From: Burkholderia dolosa
GTDB taxonomy: Bacteria > Pseudomonadota > Gammaproteobacteria > Burkholderiales > Burkholderiaceae
Assembly (NCBI RefSeq): GCF_902499135.1
Contig: NZ_CABVPR010000057.1
Location: 1 to 38,603, forward strand
Reading direction: 5' to 3'
DNA length: 38,603 nucleotides
Positions 23,591-32,486 of this stretch are shown one piece after another (the stretch's first letter is position 1; each line of letters begins with the position of its first letter). The notes below the pieces were generated by a model that searched no databases, was not told the origin of the DNA, and saw only the letters and a list, made by a program, of their open reading frames with translations. The position numbers and the translations under genes were made by a program.

Positions 23591-24400
23591 ATGACGCACG
23601 CCATTCCCAACGTCCTGACGATCGCCGGCTCCGATTCGGGCGGCGGCGCGGGCATCCAGGCCGACCTGAAGACGTTCTCCGCGCTGGGCGCCTACGGCGC
23701 GAGCGCGATCACCGCGCTGACCGCGCAGAACACGCGCGGCGTGACGGGCGTGCACGCGCCGGACGCCGCGTTCGTGACCGCGCAACTCGACGCCGTGTTC
23801 GACGACATCCGCATCGACGCAGTGAAGATCGGCATGCTCGCGAATGCGGCGATCGTCCGCGCGGTCGCCGACGCGCTGCAGCGCTACGCGCCGCGCTTCG
23901 TCGTGCTGGACACGGTGATGATCTCGAAAAGTTCGCACGCGCTGCTCGCGCCGGATGCGGTCGACGCGCTGCGCGACGTGCTGATGCCGCTCGCGACGAT
24001 CGTCACGCCGAACCTGCCCGAAGCGGCCGCGCTGCTCGGCGACGCGCCGGCCGCGACCGAAGACGACATGGTCCGGCAAGGCCGCACGTTGCTGCAGACC
24101 GGCGCGCGTGCGGTGCTGATGAAAGGCGGCCATCTGCCCGACACGGCTGCGAGCCCCGACTGGCTCGTCGACGCCGCGCATGCCGTGCGGCTCGACGGTG
24201 CGCGCGTGCCGGTCACGAACACGCACGGCACCGGCTGCACACTATCGTCGGCCATCGCGGCGCTGCTGCCGCAACGGCCCGATCTCGAAAGCGCGGTGCG
24301 CGACGCGAAGGCGTACCTGAGCGGCGCGATCGCCGCGAGCGGCCGGCTCGACGTCGGCCACGGCGTCGGGCCCGTCCATCACTTCCATCGCTGGTGGTGA
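23591..24400 (+). CDS. thiD: Hydroxymethylpyrimidine/phosphomethylpyrimidine kinase ThiD
   Basis: Ribokinase-fold kinase that phosphorylates HMP and HMP-P in thiamine synthesis. The 269-residue protein has the N-terminal VLTIAGSDSGGGAGIQADLK, the family motif VKIGML, VMISKSSHALL, and the C-terminal anion hole/catalytic loop THGTGCTLSSAIAA. No thi operon partner is adjacent and I saw no TPP riboswitch in the 58 bases upstream. Confidence 0.95.
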   Translation: MTHAIPNVLTIAGSDSGGGAGIQADLKTFSALGAYGASAITALTAQNTRGVTGVHAPDAAFVTAQLDAVFDDIRIDAVKIGMLANAAIVRAVADALQRYAPRFVVLDTVMISKSSHALLAPDAVDALRDVLMPLATIVTPNLPEAAALLGDAPAATEDDMVRQGRTLLQTGARAVLMKGGHLPDTAASPDWLVDAAHAVRLDGARVPVTNTHGTGCTLSSAIAALLPQRPDLESAVRDAKAYLSGAIAASGRLDVGHGVGPVHHFHRWW

Positions 24401-24418
24401 GTGCCGGCTGACGCCGCG

Positions 24419-25378
24419 TCAGTCGACCTGCGCGGCGAACGTCTGCGCGCGCATCGGCCAGTCGTCGGGTACGACGAAGCCGCGCGCGGTCTCGTGCCAG
24501 CTGCCGTCGCCTTCCTGGTCATAGATGCCGATCAGCGCGGGCGTGTCGCGCGTCGTCAATACGGGCGGCAGCGACGGCGCAGCCGCGAGCGGCTCGGGAG
24601 CGGCATCGGCCGCGAGGCGCCGCGGCGCGAGCCACGCGAGCCGCGGCACGATGCTCCACGCTCGGCCGGCCGGCTGCGCGGCGGCCCACGCCGGCCACTG
24701 CGCATGCGTGAGCCAGAAGCCGCGCGGATGATCGGCCGCGATTTCGGCAGCCACCGCGGGCAAGCGCGCGCCGAGCGGATAGAACAGCCATCCTTTGACG
24801 AACATCTGCGCGGCGGACGGCGCACCGTAACCGAGCAGCGCAAATCCGCCGCGATCGCTGAGCCGCAGCTGATGATCGAGCAGCCGGCTGCGCTTGCGGT
24901 CGAGTCGATCGACCAGATTCGGGCCGACGAAGTCCGCCAGCGACGCGGCGCCGCGCACCGGCGCGCACAGATAGCACTTCACTGCGAGTTCCCAGTGCAG
25001 CCGCTGCCCGCCCGGCGCATCGACGAGGAAGTCGACTTCGCCGAGCGTGCGGCCGTGGCTGCGCAGCGGCAGGTTCGCGGCGACGAGCCGCAGCGACGGC
25101 CCGTGCGTGAGGAAATACTCGAGCAGGCATTCGGCATAGCGACCGAGCCGCACGGGACGCAGCCCGTCGAGCATCCGGTGCAGCGGCTCCGGTGCCGCGT
25201 CGAGCGCGACGAGCCAAGCATCGACGGCCACGCGTTCGACCGCGTCCGACCACGGCTGCGCGAGCGGCGCACCCGGCGCCGCGGTGAGCAGGCTCGGGCT
25301 TGCGAGCAGCCAGCCGAGATCGCGGACGACGGCGTCGCGCAGCGTATCGACGAACGCGAACGCCGCGCCGGTCGTCAT
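24419..25378 (-). CDS. DUF1853 family protein, possible nuclease-like fold
   Basis: A 319-residue protein I assign to DUF1853 by pattern: GRYAECLLEYFL (from residue 79), GEVDFLVDAPGGQRLHWELA (residues 113-132), VKCYL and FVKGWLFYPLG. Function is not established. The spacing Glu114/Asp116 ... Glu130 ... Lys134 between hydrophobic strands resembles a PD-(D/E)XK nuclease core in a variant form; this is my inference. The start ATG at 25378 overlaps the uracil-DNA glycosylase stop as ATGA, so translation is probably coupled. It is the last gene of the tsaB-rimI-udg chain. Confidence 0.8.
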   Translation of the reverse strand: MTTGAAFAFVDTLRDAVVRDLGWLLASPSLLTAAPGAPLAQPWSDAVERVAVDAWLVALDAAPEPLHRMLDGLRPVRLGRYAECLLEYFLTHGPSLRLVAANLPLRSHGRTLGEVDFLVDAPGGQRLHWELAVKCYLCAPVRGAASLADFVGPNLVDRLDRKRSRLLDHQLRLSDRGGFALLGYGAPSAAQMFVKGWLFYPLGARLPAVAAEIAADHPRGFWLTHAQWPAWAAAQPAGRAWSIVPRLAWLAPRRLAADAAPEPLAAAPSLPPVLTTRDTPALIGIYDQEGDGSWHETARGFVVPDDWPMRAQTFAAQVD

Positions 25379-26421
25379 TGGCCGGCCGGCTCGCTTGCGT
25401 CGGCGTTCGCCGTGTTACGGAACGTATCGCGCGCGAGGCACAGATCGGCCCACGCCTTCGCCTTGTCCGGCAGACTGCGCAGCAGGTACGCGGGATGGTA
25501 GGTGACGATCACCGGCACGCCTTCGTACGCGTGCACGCGGCCGCGCAGCGACGCGATGCTCGCGTCGGTCTTCAGCAACGTCTGCGCGGCAAATCGCCCG
25601 AGCGCGACGATCAGCTTCGGCTTCACGAGCGCGACCTGGCGCTGCAGATACGGCTCGCAGCGCGCGACTTCGTCCGGTTCGGGATTGCGGTTGCCGGGCG
25701 GACGGCACTTGATCACGTTCGCGATAAACACGTTGTCGCCGCGCCGGAGCGACAGCGACTGCAGCATGTTGTCGAGCAGCTTGCCGGCCTGGCCGACGAA
25801 CGGCTCGCCCTGCTTGTCCTCGTTTTCGCCGGGCGCTTCGCCGATCAGCATCCAGTCCGCGTCGCGATCGCCGACGCCGAACACGGTGTTGGTCCGCTTT
25901 TCGCACAGGCGGCAGCGCGTGCAGTCGGCGACGCGTGCGGCGAGCGCATCCCAGTCGAGCGCGGCAACCGGCGTTTCGGCGCTGCGCGGCGCGGCGGCCG
26001 GCACGGCGGCGCTCGGCGGCGCGGCGTCGAACCATGCGAAATCGTCGTCGGGCGTCGGCGGCGTCTGTGGCGTGGAAGCCGGCGGATCGCGCAGAACGGG
26101 CGCGCGGTCGCTGTCCGCCGGATCGTTTGCGGCAACGCGCGGCGCGTCGGTCGGCCGAGCGTCGGATGCGCGCTCGACAGGCGCGCGCGCATCGTCGACT
26201 GCTGCGACCGTGCGAGCCGCGCGCGTATCGCGCGGCGGTCCGTCCAGCGGCTCGCGTGGCTCCGCGACCGTTGCATCCGCAACCGCGGATACGCGTTCGG
26301 CCGCGCCGTCCGACGCGGCATCGGTCACGCCGGCCGCCGCGCCGCCTTGCGTGCGCTGACCGCGCCGCACCCAGATCTGCGCGAGTCCCATTTCCTCGAG
26401 CGCCGCTTCAGCCCACGCCAT
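25375..26421 (-). CDS. Uracil-DNA glycosylase, family 4 (iron-sulfur type)
   Basis: Removes uracil from DNA. The C-terminal catalytic domain (from about residue 155) has the 4Fe-4S ligands Cys167, Cys170, Cys239 and Cys255, motif GEAPGENEDKQGEPFVG, NVIKCRPPGNRNP and the late TYHPAYLLR. The first roughly 150 residues are an Ala/Asp/Pro/Arg-rich, probably disordered extension preceded by a short helix (MAWAEAALEEMGLAQIWVRR) that looks conserved enough to be a binding segment. It overlaps rimI by 14 bases with AAGGGG seven bases before its start, and overlaps the DUF1853 start by four. Confidence 0.93.
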   Translation of the reverse strand: MAWAEAALEEMGLAQIWVRRGQRTQGGAAAGVTDAASDGAAERVSAVADATVAEPREPLDGPPRDTRAARTVAAVDDARAPVERASDARPTDAPRVAANDPADSDRAPVLRDPPASTPQTPPTPDDDFAWFDAAPPSAAVPAAAPRSAETPVAALDWDALAARVADCTRCRLCEKRTNTVFGVGDRDADWMLIGEAPGENEDKQGEPFVGQAGKLLDNMLQSLSLRRGDNVFIANVIKCRPPGNRNPEPDEVARCEPYLQRQVALVKPKLIVALGRFAAQTLLKTDASIASLRGRVHAYEGVPVIVTYHPAYLLRSLPDKAKAWADLCLARDTFRNTANADASEPAGQ

Positions 26422-26908
26422 GCGCGTTCCCCTTGTCCTTGTTCAGCGTCAGACGCATCACGATTGCATCCTCCCGGCTGCGATGCCGCGCCGGATAGTA
26501 GTTCTTGCGCCGGCCGATCGTCACGAAGCCGAAGCGCTCGTACAGATGGATCGCGCGCGGATTGGACGGCCGCACCTCGAGCAGCACGCCGTCGAGCCGC
26601 TCCGCGCGCGCGATGCGCACCGCCTCGCGCAGCAGCGCGAGGCCCGCCCCCGAGCGCTGCGCGGCCGGCGCGACGCACAGGTTCAGCAGATGCATCTCGT
26701 CGATCACCGGCATCAGCACGCAGTAGCCGACGAGCGCGCCGGTCACGTGGCGCAGGCATACGCCGAAATAGCCGTTGCGCAGCGAATCCTCGAAGTTGCC
26801 GCGGCTCCACGGGAATTCGTACGCGGCCTGCTCGACCGCGACGACTTCGTCGAGATCGGCATCCGTCATCGGCGACAGATAGCGATCGCTCAACAGCACG
26901 CCGGTCAT
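26408..26908 (-). CDS. rimI: Ribosomal protein S18 alanine N-acetyltransferase RimI
   Basis: GNAT enzyme of 166 residues that acetylates the N-terminal alanine of ribosomal protein S18. It has PWSRGNFEDSL, the acetyl-CoA loop in VAPAAQRSGAGLALL, EVRPSNPRAIHLYERFGF and GRRKNYYP, a typical RimI set. The start at 26908 overlaps the tsaB stop (ATGA) and has GGAG seven bases upstream. The tsaB-rimI order is widespread in bacteria. Confidence 0.95.
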   Translation of the reverse strand: MTGVLLSDRYLSPMTDADLDEVVAVEQAAYEFPWSRGNFEDSLRNGYFGVCLRHVTGALVGYCVLMPVIDEMHLLNLCVAPAAQRSGAGLALLREAVRIARAERLDGVLLEVRPSNPRAIHLYERFGFVTIGRRKNYYPARHRSREDAIVMRLTLNKDKGNAHGVG

Positions 26909-27663
26909 CCGTACGCTCCACCCGTCTGCGCGGCGCGCGCGGCGACACGCTCGGCGGTCGTCTGCGCGACCTTGTCGCGCACGTATTCGGGCGCGGCCAG
27001 CTCGGCCGGCACCGCGCGCCCGGCGCGAAACGCGCGCAGCGCGGCATGCGCGACCGCGAGCGCATGCGGCAGCGCGTCGCCGTCGATCGACGCCGCGCGC
27101 GTCGTCGCCGGCAGCAGCGCGCCGAACGCGGCGGCCGCATTGCCCGCCAGCGTAAACGGCACGTCGGGCACGCCGACGGCGCCCGGCGCGTCGAGCGACG
27201 CGGGCTGCAGCGTGCGCCAGTCGCCCGCGTCGTCGTCCCACGCGAAGTCCGCCCAGTACGCTTCGTCCATCCGCGCATCGAGCGCGGCCAGCACGCGCGT
27301 CGTGCCGGGTGCGCGCAGCCGTGCATGCTCGGCACACGCGAGCAGCGTACCGATCGGCACGACCGGCAGCCCGCGCCCGAACGCGAGGCCCTGCGCGATG
27401 CCGGTCGCGGTGCGCAGCCCGGTGAACGAGCCGGGACCCGCGCCGAACGCGACCGCATCGCAGTCGGCGAGCGTCAGCCCGGATTCGGCAAAGAGTTCCT
27501 GGATCGCCGGCAGCACGCGCGTGCTCGACACGGCGCCCGTCAGCTCGTGACGGAACCAGGTTTGCGGGGTGGAAACGGCGTCGTCCGCGTGGGCCGAGCG
27601 CAGCAGCGCGACCGAGCAGTATTCGGTCGACGTATCGATGGCGAGGAGCACTGTTTGCGTCAT
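26905..27663 (-). CDS. tsaB: tRNA N6-threonylcarbamoyladenosine biosynthesis protein TsaB
   Basis: Partner of TsaD in the t6A modification of ANN-decoding tRNAs. The 252-residue protein has the ASKHA-fold start LLAIDTSTEYCSVAL and the conserved GAGPGSFTGLRTATGIAQGLA. I chose the ATG at 27663; an ATG three codons upstream (27672) is also possible and the frame runs on to 27723. No ribosome binding site is visible before either. TACAAT (minus strand, 27676-27671) is so close that the transcript could be nearly leaderless. First gene of a four-gene overlapping chain. Confidence 0.93.
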   Translation of the reverse strand: MTQTVLLAIDTSTEYCSVALLRSAHADDAVSTPQTWFRHELTGAVSSTRVLPAIQELFAESGLTLADCDAVAFGAGPGSFTGLRTATGIAQGLAFGRGLPVVPIGTLLACAEHARLRAPGTTRVLAALDARMDEAYWADFAWDDDAGDWRTLQPASLDAPGAVGVPDVPFTLAGNAAAAFGALLPATTRAASIDGDALPHALAVAHAALRAFRAGRAVPAELAAPEYVRDKVAQTTAERVAARAAQTGGAYG

Positions 27664-27819
27664 GGCCGACATTGTAATGCGGCGCCCCGCTCCGACGGGC
27701 GATCGCGGTCGATCGGCACGCAAGCGCGGCCGCGCCGGCGGTTTGGAAGGATCGCTCGACCCTGCGCGGCGGTGCGCTTGCTAAGATCGCCCGACTTGAA
27801 ACCTTTACGGAGACACCCG

Positions 27820-28089
27820 ATGAGCGACCTCAGCGCCCGCTTCGAGCAGGCCCAGATCGACGTCAAGCAACTGTCCGAACGGCCGGGCAACCTGACCCTG
27901 CTGCGCCTGTATGCGCTGTTCAAGCAGGCGACCGACGGCGACGCGCACGGCGACAAGCCGGGCTTCACCGACATCGTCGGCAAGTACAAGTACGACGCGT
28001 GGGAAGCGCTGAAAGGCACGCCGCAGGACACGGCGAAGGAGCAATACATCGAGCTCGTCGAATCGCTGAAGAACGGCACGGCGTCCTGA
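27820..28089 (+). CDS. Acyl-CoA-binding protein
   Basis: An 89-residue four-helix acyl-CoA-binding protein that sequesters long-chain acyl-CoA esters in the cytoplasm. The family signature is clear: NLTLLRLYALFKQATDGDA and KYKYDAWEALKG, with the conserved Tyr and Lys residues that contact the CoA phosphate. GGAG lies seven bases before the ATG. The family is near-universal in eukaryotes and patchy in bacteria, where beta-proteobacteria are among the carriers. It is a single-gene unit between the tsaB chain and rhlE. Confidence 0.95.
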   Translation: MSDLSARFEQAQIDVKQLSERPGNLTLLRLYALFKQATDGDAHGDKPGFTDIVGKYKYDAWEALKGTPQDTAKEQYIELVESLKNGTAS

Positions 28090-28470
28090 GCCTGCAAGTC
28101 CCGCGCAACCGATTGCGGCACGTCCGCCGCGATCGACGATCAAACCGGTGGCGCAGCGCAGCAAATTTCTTTATAATGCCGGCTGCGTCACTTCCGCGTT
28201 CGGCTCGAAAGCCGCTCCGGCCGACGCCTCGTAGCGTTAAGCTCCAATCCGGTTTAGAACCTGTCCCCTCCTGCCTCGGCCCTTGCGGTCGTCACTTATC
28301 AGGCTGGCGGCCCCGCTCCAGAAGCGCGCCGCACCCAAAACAGCTTCTAATGCCTCGTCTGCCGACTGTTCGGCAGATTGCACCCGTTTCCCGATTTGCT
28401 CGCTGAATCCGACGACTTGGGTATGCGCGATTGGCGCCGACGTTTCACCCACTGTGTTTCAAGGATTGTT
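28090..28470 (+). promoter_or_regulatory. Long structured leader and promoter region of rhlE
   Basis: This 381-base stretch has no supported gene. It holds a perfect -10 box TATAAT at 28172-28177 inside an AT-rich patch, implying a leader of about 290 bases. Visible hairpins are CGGCT-CGAA-AGCCG (28201-28214), GAAGC/GCTTC arms (28321-28325 and 28343-28347) and an 8-bp perfect stem TCTGCCGA/TCGGCAGA with loop CTGT (28358-28377). None carries a T run, so they are not simple terminators. AAGGA five bases before the ATG at 28471 is the ribosome binding site. Confidence 0.5.
28172..28177 (+). promoter_or_regulatory. Candidate -10 box for rhlE
   Basis: Perfect TATAAT in the AT-rich patch 28163-28177. 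No clear -35 hexamer is seen 16-18 bases upstream. Confidence 0.45.
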
Positions 28471-29994
28471 ATGACTTCGAGCATCAACTCCAGCCCGCTC
28501 AACGCGATCGCCGATCAGGCGCTCGGTCTCGACGCCGCCGCACCGGCCGCGGACGAACCGACTTTCGCGTCGCTCGGGCTGTCGCCGGAGATCGTCTCCG
28601 CGCTGCAAGCCGCCGGTTACGTGAAGCCGACGCCGGTTCAGCAGCGCGCGATTCCGGCCGGCATCGCCGGCCGCGACCTGCTGGTATCGAGCCCGACCGG
28701 CTCGGGCAAGACGGCCGCCTTCATGCTGCCCGCGATCGAACGTTTCGCGCAGCTGCAAAAAGCCCACGCACAACAACCGCGCGCGCCGCGCGAAGCCGGT
28801 CAGGGCGAGCGCCGCGCGCGTCGTCCGCAACCGGTCGCGCGCCCGGGCCTGCTCGTGCTGACGCCGACGCGCGAACTCGCGATGCAGGTCACCACGGCCG
28901 CGTCGACGTACGGCAAGCATCTGAAGCGCCTGCGCACCGTCAGCATCCTCGGCGGCGTCGCGTACGGCCAGCAGCTGATGCTGCTCGCGAAGAATCCCGA
29001 GATCCTGGTCGCCACGCCGGGGCGCCTGCTCGACCATCTCGAGCGCGGCCGCATCGACCTGTCCGAACTGAAGATGCTGGTGCTCGACGAAGCCGACCGC
29101 ATGCTCGACATGGGCTTCATCGACGACATCGAGACGATCGTCGCCGCGACGCCCGCGTCGCGCCAGACGATGCTGTTCTCGGCCACGCTCGACGGCAAGA
29201 TCGGTTCGCTGACGAGCCGGCTGCTGAAGGATCCGGAGCGTATCGAGATCCAGCAGCGTCTGGAATCGCGCGCGAACATCGCGCAGACCGTCCATTACGT
29301 CGACGACCGCGATCACAAGGACCGTCTGCTCGATCATCTGCTGCGCGACACGGCGCTCGATCAGGCGATCATCTTCACGGCGACCAAGATCGACGCCGAC
29401 CAGCTCGCCGGCCGCCTCGCCGACGCCGGCTTCGAATCGGCCGCGCTGCACGGCGATCTGCCGCAGGGCGCGCGCAATCGCACGATCCGTGCGCTGCGCG
29501 AGCGCCGCGTGCGCGTGCTGGTCGCGACGGACGTCGCCGCGCGCGGGATCGACATCCCGGGCATCACGCACGTGTTCAACTACGATCTGCCGAAGTTCGC
29601 GGAAGACTACGTGCACCGTATCGGCCGCACGGGTCGCGCGGGCCGCTCGGGCATCGCGGTGAGCCTCGTGCACCACGCCGAACAGGGCGCGCTCAAGCGC
29701 ATCGAGCGTTTCGTGCGTGCGCCGCTGCCGGTCAACGTGATCGAGGGCTTCGAGCCGCGCAAGGCACCGCCGCGCAACGACCGCGGTAACGGCGGCCGTG
29801 GCCGTCCGGGTGCCGGCAACGGCGGCCGGCGTTTCGGCGGCAAGCCGGGCGGCGGTCACGGCGGCAACGGTGGGCGCAGCTTCGGCAGCGGCAACGGCGG
29901 CGGCTGGAGCGGCAAGCCGGGCGGCAGCCGCGACGGCGGTCACCGGCGCGACGGTCAGCGCGGCGGCCCGCGACGCGGCAACTCGGCGTCCTAA
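28471..29994 (+). CDS. rhlE: DEAD-box RNA helicase, RhlE type
   Basis: ATP-dependent RNA helicase of 507 residues. Motifs in order: Q motif (F-x-LGLSPEIV ... PTPVQQ), Walker A SPTGSGKT (GSGKT at 77-81), PTRELAMQ, TPGRLLDHLE, DEAD at 206-209, SAT at 237-239, then RecA domain 2 with ATDVAARGIDIPG and HRIGRTGRAGRSG (about 382). From about residue 430 the tail is Gly/Arg/Asn-rich (RGG-like repeats), an RNA-binding disordered region typical of RhlE. Residues about 93-115 form a basic insertion after motif I. The start is fixed by AAGGA five bases upstream. Confidence 0.93.
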   Translation: MTSSINSSPLNAIADQALGLDAAAPAADEPTFASLGLSPEIVSALQAAGYVKPTPVQQRAIPAGIAGRDLLVSSPTGSGKTAAFMLPAIERFAQLQKAHAQQPRAPREAGQGERRARRPQPVARPGLLVLTPTRELAMQVTTAASTYGKHLKRLRTVSILGGVAYGQQLMLLAKNPEILVATPGRLLDHLERGRIDLSELKMLVLDEADRMLDMGFIDDIETIVAATPASRQTMLFSATLDGKIGSLTSRLLKDPERIEIQQRLESRANIAQTVHYVDDRDHKDRLLDHLLRDTALDQAIIFTATKIDADQLAGRLADAGFESAALHGDLPQGARNRTIRALRERRVRVLVATDVAARGIDIPGITHVFNYDLPKFAEDYVHRIGRTGRAGRSGIAVSLVHHAEQGALKRIERFVRAPLPVNVIEGFEPRKAPPRNDRGNGGRGRPGAGNGGRRFGGKPGGGHGGNGGRSFGSGNGGGWSGKPGGSRDGGHRRDGQRGGPRRGNSAS

Positions 29995-30035
29995 CCGTTG
30001 GATGGGCGGCCGGCGAGCCGCCCCGCTTTCCGGAC

Positions 30036-30063
30036 AACCGGCGCGCTGCGCCGGTTTTTTTTT
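30036..30063 (+). terminator. Rho-independent terminator of rhlE
   Basis: AACCGGCGC and GCGCCGGTT form a 9-bp stem with loop GCT, followed by a run of nine Ts (including the last two of the stem). Confidence 0.93.
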
Positions 30064-30374
30064 GCCCCGCCCGACATTTCACGATACGAAAAATTTTTTT
30101 GCGTCGTAAAAAATCATGCTGCGTGGCACAACGCGTGCGATTGCAGGATGGGAAAATACGTTTCTCATTGCAAAACCGAAGCCGCAAATCGTTGATTAAC
30201 AAGAAATAAAAATTTCTTCGCTTCACGATGAAGCCGCTGTTTCACGCCGGTCGATTTGCCTAGACTCTTATACAAGACTTCACGAAACGGAACCTGCGTG
30301 TCGCCGCTTCGAGAACAGCCTCATCACCGTTCGATTCAACCGTCTAGGCAACACACCACTTCAAGGAGCTCATC
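30064..30374 (+). promoter_or_regulatory. AT-rich upstream region of aceA with repeated TTCACG motifs
   Basis: No gene is seen in this 311-base stretch, which is strikingly AT-rich for this genome. TTCACGAT occurs at 30078-30085 and 30222-30229, TTCACGCC at 30241-30248 and TTCACGAA at 30279-30286; the last three are spaced 19 and 38 bases apart. An inverted repeat ATTTTTT/AAAAAAT spans 30093-30114. CTTCACGATGAAG at 30221-30233 is itself partly palindromic. TATACA at 30269-30274 is a possible -10. The ribosome binding site AAGGAG is at 30362-30367. Confidence 0.5.
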
Positions 30375-31682
<1,308 letters not shown>

Positions 31683-31823
31683 GCCGCGCACGCGCGGCGC
31701 CGACCCCCGCCCGTCGCATCGCGGAGCGGGCGCGGCAACCAGAACGCGCATCAGGGAGGAGACGGCAGGCGCGCGACGACGATCGCGCGACCGGCCGCGC
31801 GGCCTGCGGCCGCCAGCAACGAC

Positions 31824-31853
31824 GCGCGCCGGGCTTGCCCGGCGCGCCCTTTT
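31824..31853 (+). terminator. Rho-independent terminator of aceA
   Basis: GCGCGCCGGG and CCCGGCGCGC form a 10-bp stem with a 4-base loop CTTG, followed by CCTTTT. It lies in the 216-bp gap between aceA and the convergent universal stress protein gene. Confidence 0.8.
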
Positions 31854-31898
31854 CACGGTGCCGAACGCTGCCGCGCACGCGGCAATGCGCGGCGCACG

Positions 31899-32333
31899 CT
31901 ACCGATAGACGATCACCGGAATTTTCGTATGGGTCAGCACACGCTGCGTCTCGCTGCCGATCAGCAGGCTGCCGAGCCCGCGGCGTCCGTGCGATGCCAT
32001 GAAGATCACGTCGCAGCCGCCGCGCTCGGCCGCCTCGATGATGCCGAGATACGGCGACGGATGCACGCTGGTCCATGTGTCGCATGCGACGCCGGCCGCC
32101 TTCGCGGCCGCTTCGACCTCGTCGAGATGTGCACGCGCCTCGCGCTCGCTGCGCGCGCGGAAGTCCGCCGGCGGCTCGATGATCACTTCGGAAAACGGCG
32201 AATACGGGTACTGCGGCAGGCACGCGTACGCCGTCACGTGCGCACCGACCGCGCGAGCGAGATCGATCGCGCCGTCGATCGCTTTCTTCGACAGGTCGGA
32301 GCCGTCGGTTGGAACGAGGATGTGCCGGAACAT
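31899..32333 (-). CDS. Universal stress protein, UspA family
   Basis: A 144-residue single-domain Usp with the N-terminal strand MFRHILVPTDGSDLSKKAID and the nucleotide-binding loop ASHGRRGLGSLLIGSETQRVL, which fits the ATP-binding G-9X-GS pattern. I chose the ATG at 32333 (AGGAG about six bases upstream) over the one at 32357. The role is presumably stress or stationary-phase survival; no specific partner can be named. It converges with aceA. Confidence 0.93.
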   Translation of the reverse strand: MFRHILVPTDGSDLSKKAIDGAIDLARAVGAHVTAYACLPQYPYSPFSEVIIEPPADFRARSEREARAHLDEVEAAAKAAGVACDTWTSVHPSPYLGIIEAAERGGCDVIFMASHGRRGLGSLLIGSETQRVLTHTKIPVIVYR

Positions 32334-32486
32334 CGCGCCCTCCTTCGTCAGTCGCATCCCGTGCGCGGCGATCCGCTGCGTGCGGGCCGCGGCGCGGCAG
32401 GTATGCGTGTTTCGATTGTAGTGCGCGAAATCGTCGGGTCGATGCCGGCAGCGGGTTCGTCCTCATATCGGAAACGCGCGACCGCG

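Noticed and set aside
22186-23655. Long minus-strand frame opposite lplT
   Set aside because: Its composition is His/Arg/Asp-rich shadow sequence, while the plus strand encodes a clear membrane transporter.
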